Translations under genes and position numbers: made by a program
Shown here: positions 47,542 to 58,697 of the stretch, one piece after another
How positions within the stretch are numbered: the stretch's first letter is position 1
How the letters are laid out: every line of letters starts with the position of its first letter
Notes under the pieces: generated by a model
Databases searched by the model: none
Told to the model about the DNA's origin: nothing
What the model saw: the letters and a program-made list of their open reading frames with translations, nothing else
DNA from: Numida meleagris
Lineage: Eukaryota > Chordata > Aves > Galliformes > Numididae
Assembly: GCF_002078875.1 (NCBI RefSeq)
Contig: NC_034421.1
Coordinates: 3,349,076-3,413,075, forward strand
Direction of reading: 5' to 3'
Length of the DNA stretch: 64,000 nt

Positions 47542-49216
47542 AGATTTTTGTCTAAATTACAGGGACAGAAAAACCTCTCCAGAAGAGATTCCCCCAGGCG
47601 TTGGCTGGCCATGCCTGTGCTGACCCAGTCCCCTGGGATGTGTGGCTGTCCCAGACCTGGCAATCCCAATTATTCTCAGTATTTTGTGCCAACAGACACA
47701 AACTTCATCCTCCTCCAGCAGCGAGCATTGCTGCACGCACTTGTATACGTGTAATGTTGTATCATAACAGCTTTTTAAGCTACGAGGCTTTTGAAGTGAT
47801 AGCCAAGGTTTGTTTTTACATGTGTGTCGAGCCAAGCCCCTTGTTGGGGTGTTTACAAGATGCTCTGCTTGCGGGGGCTCACCACACCTTTTGGAGCCAG
47901 GGGCATCACAGTGCTTGGCAGGGTTGGCATGGGGATGGGCTCTTGGGAAGCTCAAGCCAGTGTCAGGAAGGAAGGCAAATGACAGCCACCTTGGAGGGGT
48001 TCCAGTTCTCTGTTCAGCTCAGGCCCACAGTGCGACAGCCAGAGTTATGTGGAGGAGTAGAGGCAGACCAGGTGGATATTCTCTAGATGAAACAGGGAAA
48101 ACATTAAACCACTGAGCCAGTCATGCCATTCTTCACCCGTCTGTCCGTGCTGTTGGGTGGATGGACCCATGGTATCCCCAGGAACAGCAGGTTTGCCATG
48201 AGTTCCCTCCACTTCTGGGCTCATTTTGGGATTCCAGAGCCCCAGCGTGACCTCCAGCGGGCGCTCATGGGGTGGCTCATCCCATGTTCACTGCTGAGTT
48301 TGTGCAGGGCAGCAGCATGCAGATACCCCATTGACTGCTCATTTTCCCACACCCCACATTTCCCCGCATCATCCATCCACCCATATTTATTTGACGTAAA
48401 TATCCCAGCTGAAAGGCCGAGGCTGGGCGAGCAGCAGTGGGAACCACCACCATCTGCAAGGACTGGGCAGAGCATCCCGGCCCCGTGCAGGATGGAAGCC
48501 GAGCGGTTATGCTCAGCCCTTTCCGCACCGCTGTTCCAGTCACAGCTTGCACGGGCTTCCTCGCGGACATCTGGCAGCTGGGCCGTGCAGGCAGCAGGAA
48601 TGTAACGAGCTGTGCAGATGAGAGGTGCTGCGCTCAGGTTGCAGCCCGTGGGGCAGGGAGGCAGTGTTTTGTTTATAAACACGGGCGGGATGATTAAGAT
48701 AAGAAGGGGATGGTAATTAAATTAAATTAAGGCTCTGGAAGTCGTTAGATGAGCCTGAAAGCATTGCCAGTCACTTTAATTCCTATCTCTGCAAAACAGG
48801 GGCTCCCTGTGGAGGAGCAGCAGAGGGTGACAGGGGACTGTGGGCACTTTCATCAGCTCACTGGAGATGCACACAGTTACACCCCAGTAGGGGGATGTGA
48901 GAGAGATGGGTGAGTGGAAAGCAGCAGAGAACTGTGAGAGGCAGGGAAAGGCTCACAGCCTCTTCTCCTCCCTGTGCCAGAGCTCCAGCATGCAGCCAAG
49001 GCACTGGAGGACAGAGGAGCTGAAATCCACTGGGAATGCAGCACACAGCAGGACACTCACCTATGTGCAGGCTAGAGCAACAAATCTGGGGTAAAACGGG
49101 TTAGGAAGAAGGTTTTGGATGTGTTTATATCTCCGGCTCAGAGGTTGCAGTTCTACCTGTGCCAGCTCAGAGCAAAGGATGCAGCAACGCCCAGAGCCGC
49201 CAAGTCTGCCTGCAGG

Positions 49217-49251
49217 GCATGGCACGGCATGGCACGGCACAGCATGGCACG
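49217..49251. repeat. 10-bp tandem repeat (GCATGGCACG)
   Basis: Two perfect copies are followed by a third copy that carries a 5-bp insertion. It lies about 350 bp before the longest CR1 copy. Confidence 0.7.
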
Positions 49252-49599
49252 CCTGGCTGTGTAGCAGGGACAGCACTCCTCTCCTGGGGCTGTTGTTTGC
49301 CTCAGGATCCTGCGCCTGTTTGTTTTGCTTTCCTGCTTACAGTGGCCCTGCTACATCTTAAATGTTTTTTCCTACTGCACAGATGGTGTAAATTGGTCCT
49401 AAGAGGATTTACGTTGCTTTGGGAAGGGGGAATGGGCTGAGCGGGTCTGGATGCTCTGTGGCAGAAGCAGTAGCTGCTCCTGGCCCATAAGATTAGGTCT
49501 GCTGCCACCCCTTCTTGGGAACCCACTTCCTCAGTGCAGGATGTAGAAATGTGGGATTTAGCTTAGGAGGTCTTCAGCATGGTCCTGTGGTGGCAGCCC

Positions 49600-49944
49600 T
49601 TTGCAAAGAGAATGAGCAGGAATCTGAAGGGGACCTCTAGGAAAGAAAAGGACAGACTCTTCAGCAGGGTCTGCTGTGATAGGACAAGGGGAAATGGTTT
49701 CAAACTAAAACGAAAGAGATTTAAATTGGATATCAGAAAATAGGGTTTTTACATTTAGGGCAGTGAAGCACTGGCACAGGGTGCCCAGAGAGGGGATGGA
49801 TGCCCCCTCCCTTGACACTCCCAAGGTCAGGCTGGATGGGCTCTGAGCACCTGATGGAGCTGTGGGTGTCCCTGTTCATTGCAGGGGAGTTGGACCAGAT
49901 GGCCTTTAAGGGTCCTTTCCAACTCAAATGATTCTATGATTCTA
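49600..49944 (+). mobile_element. CR1 LINE 3' region, longest copy in the window
   Basis: The copy spans about 345 bp: the AGCAGGGTCTGCTGTGATAGGACAAGGGG block, the GGCAGTGAAGCACTGGCACAGGGTGCCCAGAGAGG block, the GGCTGGATGGGCTCTGAGCACC block, and two ATTCTATGATT units at the end. The block set is characteristic of 3' UTR and end-of-ORF2 CR1 sequence. I see no intact reverse transcriptase frame. Confidence 0.92.
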
Positions 49945-52900
49945 TTTATAAATATATACAAAGTGCTTATCACCATATTGAGGAGGCAATACCAGCAACC
50001 TGAGCAGTAATCATGGCCTGGATGGATCAGCTGACCACAATAAAGGATCCCTTGGCTACATCCTTGGAGAGGGGGAGAGACCCTTTTCTTTGGGGGGTTC
50101 TCATGGGGGCACTGAGAGCAGGTAAATGGGGACTGCACCTTTCTAAGGAGGGCAAGACCCTGCTCTGGGTCCCCAAGGGGAAGCTGATCCCTGGAGCGCT
50201 GGTTGGGGTGCTGGGGGGTGTTATGGGGGTTTTTCTCCCACTGATCTCCACAATTAGTCTCCCATCTCCTTATTCTCCTCTTCAAAGTGCTCAGCGTCAT
50301 CACTTTGGGGTATTAATGCTGAGCTGGGCTGCCCCCCGCTCCCCGCGCACGCAGCCCTGCACACTAACAGCTATTCGCTGCGCTGTCACGGCTGTTAAGG
50401 CTACAAAAGCTGCAGTAATGTGAGCTTCTGGGGCCGTTGTCCAGAGAGGCCCAGGCACTCTGGGCCCTTTTGAAGGCAGGAATCTGGCTGAGCGTGACCA
50501 AGTTTGTCCTGGTGATAGCCCTGCTCCCTGCAAGGTCAGGGACATGTGGCCAGGGATGTGCAGGGGACACCATTGTGCACAAAAGGGTTTAAGCCCAACA
50601 TAGGCCAGTAAGCTTGGCAAGTGTAGTTATTCCAACCCATTACAATTGCTCTCTCTTTGGAGACAATTCCATACAATGCAGGAGAGGTCTCGTGGGGTGG
50701 CTGGCATGGGCAAAGCTGGAGGGGACAGCACACATGGGGGCTTAGGGTAGTATCCCTGTGCATCACTCACCAGGACCTGGGGTCTGCTCTGGTCGCCTAT
50801 GGGAGATGGCCAACGGCAGGACATGAAGCAGGAGGTGCTGACAGGGCCCCAGTTTCCAGAGCCCTCTTCTCTTTGTCCCAAGCCCATGTTTCTGTCCCTG
50901 GTGCAGGGTCAGGCCGCGTGTCCCCCCGAGAAGGAGCCCAGCTGTTGCTGTGAGCACTGCCTGCTGGCAACTCTCCAGCCTGGATTTCAAAGCACCGACG
51001 GCTCTCTCCTGAGATCTGAGGTGGCTCGGTGGGATTGGGGCAGCTTTGTAATTTGAAACATTGGGGTTAGCAGGGAATGTGCCGCCGGCCCTGGCCATAC
51101 AAGGGAAGAGGATCCTCCTGTGTCCATGGCCCCGCATTCCCATCCTGCCCCTGCCCAGCCCAGGACAAGGAGCCCCCAGCACCCACAAGGAGCAATGGCA
51201 CCCAGGGGTACCTCCAGCACCCACTGCTCCCTGGGTACAGTGGCCAGAGACACAGCAGCACATGGCAGCAGGTTGAGGTTGGGGCTGGGGTTGGATTTCT
51301 CTCCCTCTTGTTTTGCACTGTGGGCTGAAACTGTATGCCGGGGCAGGCGATGCTCGGGGGAATTTGCAACAGCAGATGGTGGGGAAGAGAGGAAAGGATG
51401 GAGGCCTGCCTGCAGGCATGGGAACACAACACCCAGGGAGTGAGAAGTGAGCAGCCACTGGTGACTGGCATGCCATGCTCTTAGTGTCACAAACGCACAC
51501 ACACACAGGCAAGCAGCAGTTCTGCTCTGGATGCATTTTTCCTCTCTTTTCCTTCTCTCTCTTCCCCATCCAAAACAAAGATGTTTCCCTAGATACACTG
51601 ATCTCCATCCAGCAGATCCTTTTGTCTTGTCTCTTTTAATTGTTTTTCTCTGTACATGTTTGCCGTCCTCCCAGGCTCAGCACTGTCTGTCTTGTGATGG
51701 AGGAGCTCAGGGTGCCAAACCCCTCGTGGGGGTGACACAGCAGGATCCTGCCTACAGCAAAGGAGCTGAAAGCTGAACGGATGGGTGTAGGGCTGCTCGT
51801 GAGTGACAGCAGCTCCCTTGTGCCACGGAAGGACCCCAAAGGGAATGTCCCTGCTGTGATGTCCCTTCTGGTCTGCATGACCACAGCTCAGAATTGGTTG
51901 TGTACCTGAGTTCTGACTGTCCCAGCGACCCTATGAAAGAGCGCCCGAGTGCTCAGCTGTGGACCCATCTCCTCCAGTTGCCTTGAGCTGATCTAGGAAA
52001 AGCAACCCGCTCTCCCCGTAGGCCTGCCCTCACTTAACTCCGCAAGAGGAAATTTCTCCCGAGTTCCAGGGATTGCAGGACATTTTTGATGAGAGGGAGA
52101 TACGGAAAGCAAACCTGACCTTTTCAACCAGAGAATGGCTGCTTCCCCACAAATCTGTGTCGCAAAAAAATGCTGGGTTTTATTTTCTTCCCAGTGCAGC
52201 ACTGAAAACAAACAACCAAACCTCAGGCTTTGCTACAAAGCACAATTGTCTCTCCAGAGCAACTCTTATACATTTCTATCCGGTCCTGCCTCCCCGTGCT
52301 GCTCCCCGCCTCTCCGCAGGCTCGGGCAGTGCGGTGGGATCAGCCTGGGAAGCTGCTCTGTTCCCACCAAACACCTTGGCTAGCTGTGGAGTCCTTTTAT
52401 TGCCGGGATGTCATTCACACTGTGCTTGTTTAACACACATACCAGCTGCCTCTTTTCATGCTACTGCTCTGAGAACAGAGGTTCACAAGGACTGAGCTCA
52501 TCTGAAGTTCACAGGAAGATGGGCTTGGATGGGGACATGGGATGTAAATCCCCTTGAACACTGCATATATTTGCATCTGCATCTGAATTTGCATCCTCTT
52601 TCTCATCGCAGGATTCCCCCATCGCGGTGCATTGGAGAAACGCAATGCATCATTCATGGGTTGTGCTTGGGATTTTTTTCTCACTGTTGTTGACTGGTTT
52701 ACTTTGCATTGATTTCTAGGGCCTTACAATGACCAGACAAGGACTTCTTCAGTCAAACCAAGTGACTGTTCCTGGGCTGAACCTGCAGCACCCAGAGTGT
52801 CTCCACCTCCTCGGGCAGCCCCAACATGGCACATGCATGGAGCAAGCCCTTCCTCAGCCACTGTGACTGTTTTCCCACTTTAGGACATAACAGAAGATCC

Positions 52901-54879
52901 TTTCAACAACATTTCCTTTGAAAAATAATCCATCTAACTCTGTTTTTGGAAAGTGCTCCATGCTCTGCACAGGAAGAAGTTAATTACTGTCCAGGGGGTG
53001 AGGGCGTGTGTTCTCAAATGTTTTAAATGTTTAATTTTCTTGAAAGAAAAACCATCTCTGATCTCTGTTGGATCCTCTCCCTGTTTATACAGAGGGTTTC
53101 TATTAGCAGGGCCAACAGTACATCCCTGACTGCCACGTCCGTGTCCTTTCCTTCTTCCCTCAAAACAGGAACCCCTCCCGAGGGGTGTGTGTCCCACCTC
53201 TCCCTTCACCTCTCTGGGGACCAGCAACAGCCCGCGCCCTCCCCGCCCTGCTCCCCCAGACTAACTGGGCGAAACTCTCTCTGGTCACTGCAACTTTTCT
53301 TCTTCTGCCTATTTTCCAGGAAGATGGAAAGACAAAGGTCTCCACTTTCTTCACTCCATTTCAGAGGAGGCTTCCACGCAGAGGCTGTCCCACAGATATC
53401 CCTGTCTCCCTGTCCTGAGCAGGAGTGCAGTAAGGACATCATTAGTTTGCTTTGTCCCAGCCTCCTCCATTCCTAATGGAAATTGAGGATCCCTCCTCTA
53501 TTCCATTTGCACCACACATGGGGACTGGCTCCCACATCCACCTAAGTGGTCCCAGTTGCTGACCCCAGCCTCCTGGGAGGTGTTATGGGATGCTGAGCGT
53601 CTCTGGTGTGTAGGCCTTTTGGTGGGACAGCCCCAAGTACCCCTCAGTGCCAGCACACCTGAAGCCCCATACGGTGTCAGGGAGGGATTGCTTTGCGTTT
53701 GTCATTGCTGCTTGTCTCAGCTGGTGCTGCTGCCAGGGCATCGTCAGGATTGCTAATTTAGGGCAGATGAGAGGATAACGAGAATGACTATCAGAACCTG
53801 TAGTAGCTATTTGATTTTTAACTTATTATGGTCAGGAGGAGGGGGGAATAGTGCTCAGGGAGTGTGCTGGCTGCATGTATTTCCAGTGCTGGGGACTAAA
53901 ATGGATAAGTGATGCTGTGCAGGGCCTCCTGATCTCAGAGGCTGTTCTATGAGGATCTTGGGGCTGAGGCTGCCACCATCCAGGGATACAGGTTTGACAG
54001 CATGATGTTGGGGTGGATGATGGTCTTGGATCCTGTTCACTGCCAGGACCTCTGACACATGAGGGGGCTGTTGGATGGGTTGGAGTGACAAGGGGAACTT
54101 TGAAAGCTCTGCAGGATGGCCCTTGTGGCTGTGTCCCCTGGGATGTCCTCCAACCTCTCCCAGCCTTAATTTCCAGTGAGCTGGTTCGTCTAGAGCTAGT
54201 TCATCTGCTATATCACACCCAAGGCTCGTGTGTTTGAAAGTGCCCTCCCTGCCCTGGTGTCCAAAGCCCATAGGTCCAGCTGAGGAGCAGGCTCAGAACA
54301 AGCCTCTGAGCCACCCATCTCCAATACCAGCCATGTTTTGGGCCAAGAACACCCATTCTGTGCTCAAGGTGAGCCAAGTTCCGTTCTCAGTGTACATAAC
54401 CAACTGGTGTATTCCAACTGGTTGAGTGTGCATGGATGTGCTCCGTGAGGAAGGCGGCTTCAGAGTAGCAGTGTAGAGGGAAGAATGAAGATGGAGAGGA
54501 CAGGAGGAAGAGGTCACCAAAAGCACTGCAGCCTGAGGAGAGGGTGCGGGGCGTCTGTCAGACGTGGCCTGGCCAGGTCAGGGCTCCTGCAACTTTATTT
54601 TGGCTGTGGGGGTGGCGGTGATGTTTGCAGGAGGCTGTCAGGGGACGGCGTGGCTGGAGGAGCACCAGAATGACTTTATTTCAGAACTATGTCCCTGCGG
54701 AGTACACAGTGCCCTTCGGCCGAGCCGCCGGGAACCGCTCTGCTGGTGATAGCACTCGCCCCGTCTCTTATCGCTCCGTTGGGAAAAGAGCTGGCGAGGA
54801 AGGCAGCCAAGTCCGTGTGCGCTGTCGCTGCCTTTGTCCCTTCAGCATGCTTGAGCCAAGGGCTGGCTCCTTTCCTCCT

Positions 54880-54912
54880 TCCTTTTTCTTTCTTTCTTTT
54901 CTTTTTCTTTCA
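54880..54912. repeat. Short CTTT-rich tract
   Basis: A run of CCTT, CTTT and CTTTT units, a smaller version of the pyrimidine tract near 58.5 kb. Confidence 0.6.
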
Positions 54913-57900
54913 CATGCCTGCTTTTCCTGGTCAATGTTGTGCGGAGGTGATAACGTGATGTTAGGGAGCTGCATGGGGTGCAATGTCTGGCGGCAGCATC
55001 CCAGCCCTGGGGCCAGCAGCGTGCCAGGCAGGAAAGGGCGTCCCCAGCACCGGGAGGGGAGGAAAGGGATGGGGACAGGAAGGGCAGAGTGGCGCCCGGG
55101 GAGACCCCATATGGAGGGGTGAGCACCCAGCTCCCTGGGCAGGCTGTGCCCTCCATGGGTCCCGGCGAGCTGGGGACACGAAGTGCTGCTGAACCTGGCC
55201 CAGAATAAACAGCCTCATGCCGCCGACCCTCCCAAGCAAACAGCCGGCCTATTTTCCAGGCGGACAGGGAAGTGGTGGAGCCCTTTTTCCTCTGGCCGTG
55301 TTCCAGCGGGGCAGAGCAGCAGCATTAACTCACTCAGCATGGGTGGGATGGGGCAGTGCAGCCCGGGGCTACCCCTGGGTATGGGGCTTCTTCTGTGAGG
55401 TGTGTGTGCTGTGGAGCAGCGGGGTTCGACGCTACAATGGATTTGCTGCTCTTACTGTGCTGGGGGTGTGTCCCCTGTGTGCTGTGGGTTAGGGTCCTGC
55501 TGCCCTCCCAGAGGATGGAGGAACCAAGAGCTGGTTTGAGCTGCACGTCCTCCCCCTGCTCCCACACATTGGGACCAGGTGTCATCACAAAACCACAGGA
55601 GGAAGAACAGTGAAGAGCAACCCACACCTTTCCCAAGGGCTTGACCAGTGTCTCTCTTCTTAAGGAAGACACTCAAAGAGCCATCAGGAGAACAGAGCTG
55701 GGTGCAGGCACGTGAACCAGTTGGCTACAGACCCCTGGGAGCTCACGATGGGATGTCTCCCCATGGGACGAGTAGCTTAGCATAAATATTTAATAGCACC
55801 AGTAAATATTTAAATTCTACAACATGAGTGAGGATGGAAAATACAGACCCTGCCAGGCAACCTCACAAAGCCCCTGGGTGAGATGCTTTGGAGCTCTCTT
55901 CCCAAATCTTAGCCGGGCATTTAGGCAGGGCCTGGTTTTCATTAGATGTGTGTGCAGAGCTAAACATAAGGAGGCTGTGATCTGAAGTCAGCTCATAATA
56001 AAAATAGCATGTCCTTTGCATGAGTCAAAAAGCACCCGCTCCCAATTAAAAGGGAACGTCAGCCATCTGAAGTTAAGGCCAGCACTTCAGCTGGCTCGTG
56101 CTTGGCATTAAAATCATCTCCTTGGGCATTTTGCGCTCAAGAGGGTTGAAGAAGTCTTTTAGAGGATGGGCATTAACTATGCAGCAGAGGAAATTCTGCT
56201 CCTGTTAGCTACGGAGGATGCTTAGTGCTGACATCAGCCTTAGTGCGGGATTCTGTCCTTCCCAGCTATGGTCAGCACACAGTGCATTAAAGTCGAGGCA
56301 AAATCCAAGCTGCACCCAGAGTGGGGGCCCTGCACACCCATGTGCTGACACCTCCCTCAACCCATGAACCTTAGCATTTGATTGCCAGCATAACTGGCAA
56401 CCAGCATATTTGCATGTGGGCCTCTTTTAACATTCAGGCTCCCAGAGGGAGCCACATCTCCGGGGTTTTTAATAGAAAGCAAGCAGGGCCATGAAGTCAG
56501 AGGAAGGAAAGGTGTCAAAAAACACTGAGTCAATGGGCCAGGGCAACAGAGGGACCAGGGCTTGAAGAGCTGCCCTCCCAAGGCTCTGCGTGGTTGACTC
56601 CAGGCTATGGTGTGGTCTGGGCGCAGGGAAGCTCTGGCTCGTGTGAGCAGGAAGCCTGGCTGGTCAGTGGGGTGAAACCACTCAGACTCATCCTTCCCGA
56701 GACACAAGGCCCCATGCAGGTTCTCTGAAATGTGGTTTCCTGATGCAGCTGTTTGATAAATATTTATCTCTGGTCTACTGCAAAGCAATTAGGACAGCCT
56801 CAGAAGTGGCTTTGCTCAAGAGCCTCCACCAAAATAAGGCTATTTGGATAACGAATGTATCCATCTGTTTTCCACTCATAAGGACTCTCCTGAAAGCTCA
56901 TGTGGAAGCGGACGTTTCCCAAACTTCAGGTAGATGTCTGGTGCCACTCAAAGGCTGGAAGCCACATCTTTGCTCTCAGTCATTCGGTTCAGGTTTTATT
57001 CCAGTGTTCACCCCTTGAAGCTTGCACCAGTATAAGGGAGAGCTAAATGGGCTTTTAGGCTGCAATTTGTGAGGCTGGTCACTCCTAGAGGGAGGGACCT
57101 CCCCGTGCTTCTAGAGATGGGGACCTTCTCCTGTTGTGGGCTGTAGCTGCTGAAGGACAGGAATGAGGTTCAGAGGGCTTGGTTCTCACCAATAAAGATG
57201 TGATCTTGTCCCATGGTGAGGACTGAGGCTCTTGTGGAAGGTGCTTGGTCACAAGGAAGGCAGAAGAGACATCTAGTCTTTAATTCAGGCTGTGAGCTCC
57301 TCAGAAAGCTGGGCTTTAGCTTTCTGCTTTTCAGAACAGCTTTGCTGAGGACAAAGCACTGGGGCAGTTCCCAGGCTGCAAACCTGCACTGGATGACATG
57401 GGTGCAGGTGGGTTGTGCCAGCCACTGCGTACTGGGCTCACGATCAAGCCCCAGTTCCTGCCCGTGTCTATGGGGAACCTGGTTCCAGCCAGCCCCATTA
57501 GGTGCCACTGTGACACTCTTGATGCCTTGCAATGGTCCTGGTGTCAAATGCAGCTGTGTTGCACCCAGCCTTGATATCCCTCCCTGGAGGAGGTGTGGAG
57601 GGACCCAAGGGCTTGCACACCCTTTGGGGAGGATGTGAGGGAGCTGTGCAGAAGGATCTTTACTTATGGACTTGTGGCAACTGCCAAATGAATCCTCCAC
57701 ATGTCATGGCTGAAAGACTAACCATGGCCTGTGACTAGGGGAAAGAAGAGGTCTCTGTTGGAGCTGCTTGCAGCCCCTGCACTCTTCTCTCGCCTCTTTC
57801 TCTCCTTCTCCCTCCAGCTGGGTGCTGGGCACAAACCTCATGCACTCAGGGCTATCCCACCCCTCCCAGCACTGTGGCCATCTGCTGTCACAGCCCCAGC

Positions 57901-58090
57901 CCTGTTTTTTTGTGTTTCATCCCCACTCATCTCCTTAATGCCTCACTCCCTCCTCCTCTCCAGGAAACATGAGAGGTGGGGAAGGGAAAGGTTTCCCCAG
58001 CTCAGCGCAGAAATGTTCGAGTGTGTCAAAAGACAAAGCCTGTCCCCTTTGCAACCCACCAGCTGCTGCTGCCACAAAAGCGGGGAGAGA

Positions 58091-58109
58091 AGGGGGGGGG
58101 GGGAGGGGA
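58091..58109. repeat. G12 run in a G-rich stretch
   Basis: A run of 12 G is followed by AGGGGAG. A similar G10 run is at 4076-4085. Such runs are prone to length variation and sequencing error. Confidence 0.7.
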
Positions 58110-58480
58110 GCGTGGGGGGCACTTTGTGACCCGAAAGGAAAAACCTTGAGAAAGGAACAGAATAAATATCCCCTCCTTCCGCCCTCTCTTAACAAGAGGG
58201 GACAGAATCAAACACTTTTGTTAAGTGAGGGGCTGTCCCCCACACCAGTTAACACGGCTCCTGAGCCCTGTCCTGGTGTCGGACTTTAACTCACTCTGTG
58301 TCGTGTCTTTCTCTTCACGGGCAGAAAATTCAATTAGTCTCGAGCAAATGCCTTCCTAAAGGACACAGAAAATGAAAATAAAGGGGAGAAATCTGCTTTC
58401 ATCCTGTACAGAAAGAGGCTTTTTGGGGGAAATACAGATTAGGGAGATAAAGAGGCAAGTTTAGAGCTTTCAATAGGGGG

Positions 58481-58697
58481 TTTCTCTCTCTTTGGTCTTT
58501 CCCTTTTTTTTCCTTTTCTTTTTCTTTCCTTTCTCTTTTCTTTCTCTTTTTGTTTTCTTTTTCTTTCTCTTTATCCTTCTCTTTCTCTTTTTCTTTCTCT
58601 CTTTTCCCCTTTTTTTCTTATTTCCTTTCTCTTTTGCTTTCTCTGCCTCCTTTCTCCACTACTCTCTCTCCTCTTTCCCTCTTGCTCTGTTCCTCCT
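58481..58697. repeat. Homopyrimidine (CTTT/CTTTT) tract of about 200 bp
   Basis: The plus strand is almost purely C and T for about 200 bp, with CTTT, CTTTT and CTCT units and only isolated purines. On the minus strand it reads as a polypurine tract. The Phe/Ser/Leu-rich plus-strand open frames across it are composition artefacts. Confidence 0.85.

Larger units (their letters stand above)
37800..49599. other. Intergenic upstream of GRIFIN, first part
   Basis: No coding exon is recognised. The stretch carries CR1 tails near 39.0 and 47.5 kb, T-rich runs (37979-37991, 44603-44617, 47113-47127), an AAAAAC repeat, and CpG-retaining patches near 40.0-40.2 and 40.85-41.0 kb. A 333-codon plus-strand frame at 44106-45107 has no domain I recognise. 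Confidence 0.5.

Noticed and set aside
49600..49944. Possible intact CR1 reverse transcriptase
   Set aside because: Only the 3' end region of the element is present. No reverse transcriptase or endonuclease motif is visible.
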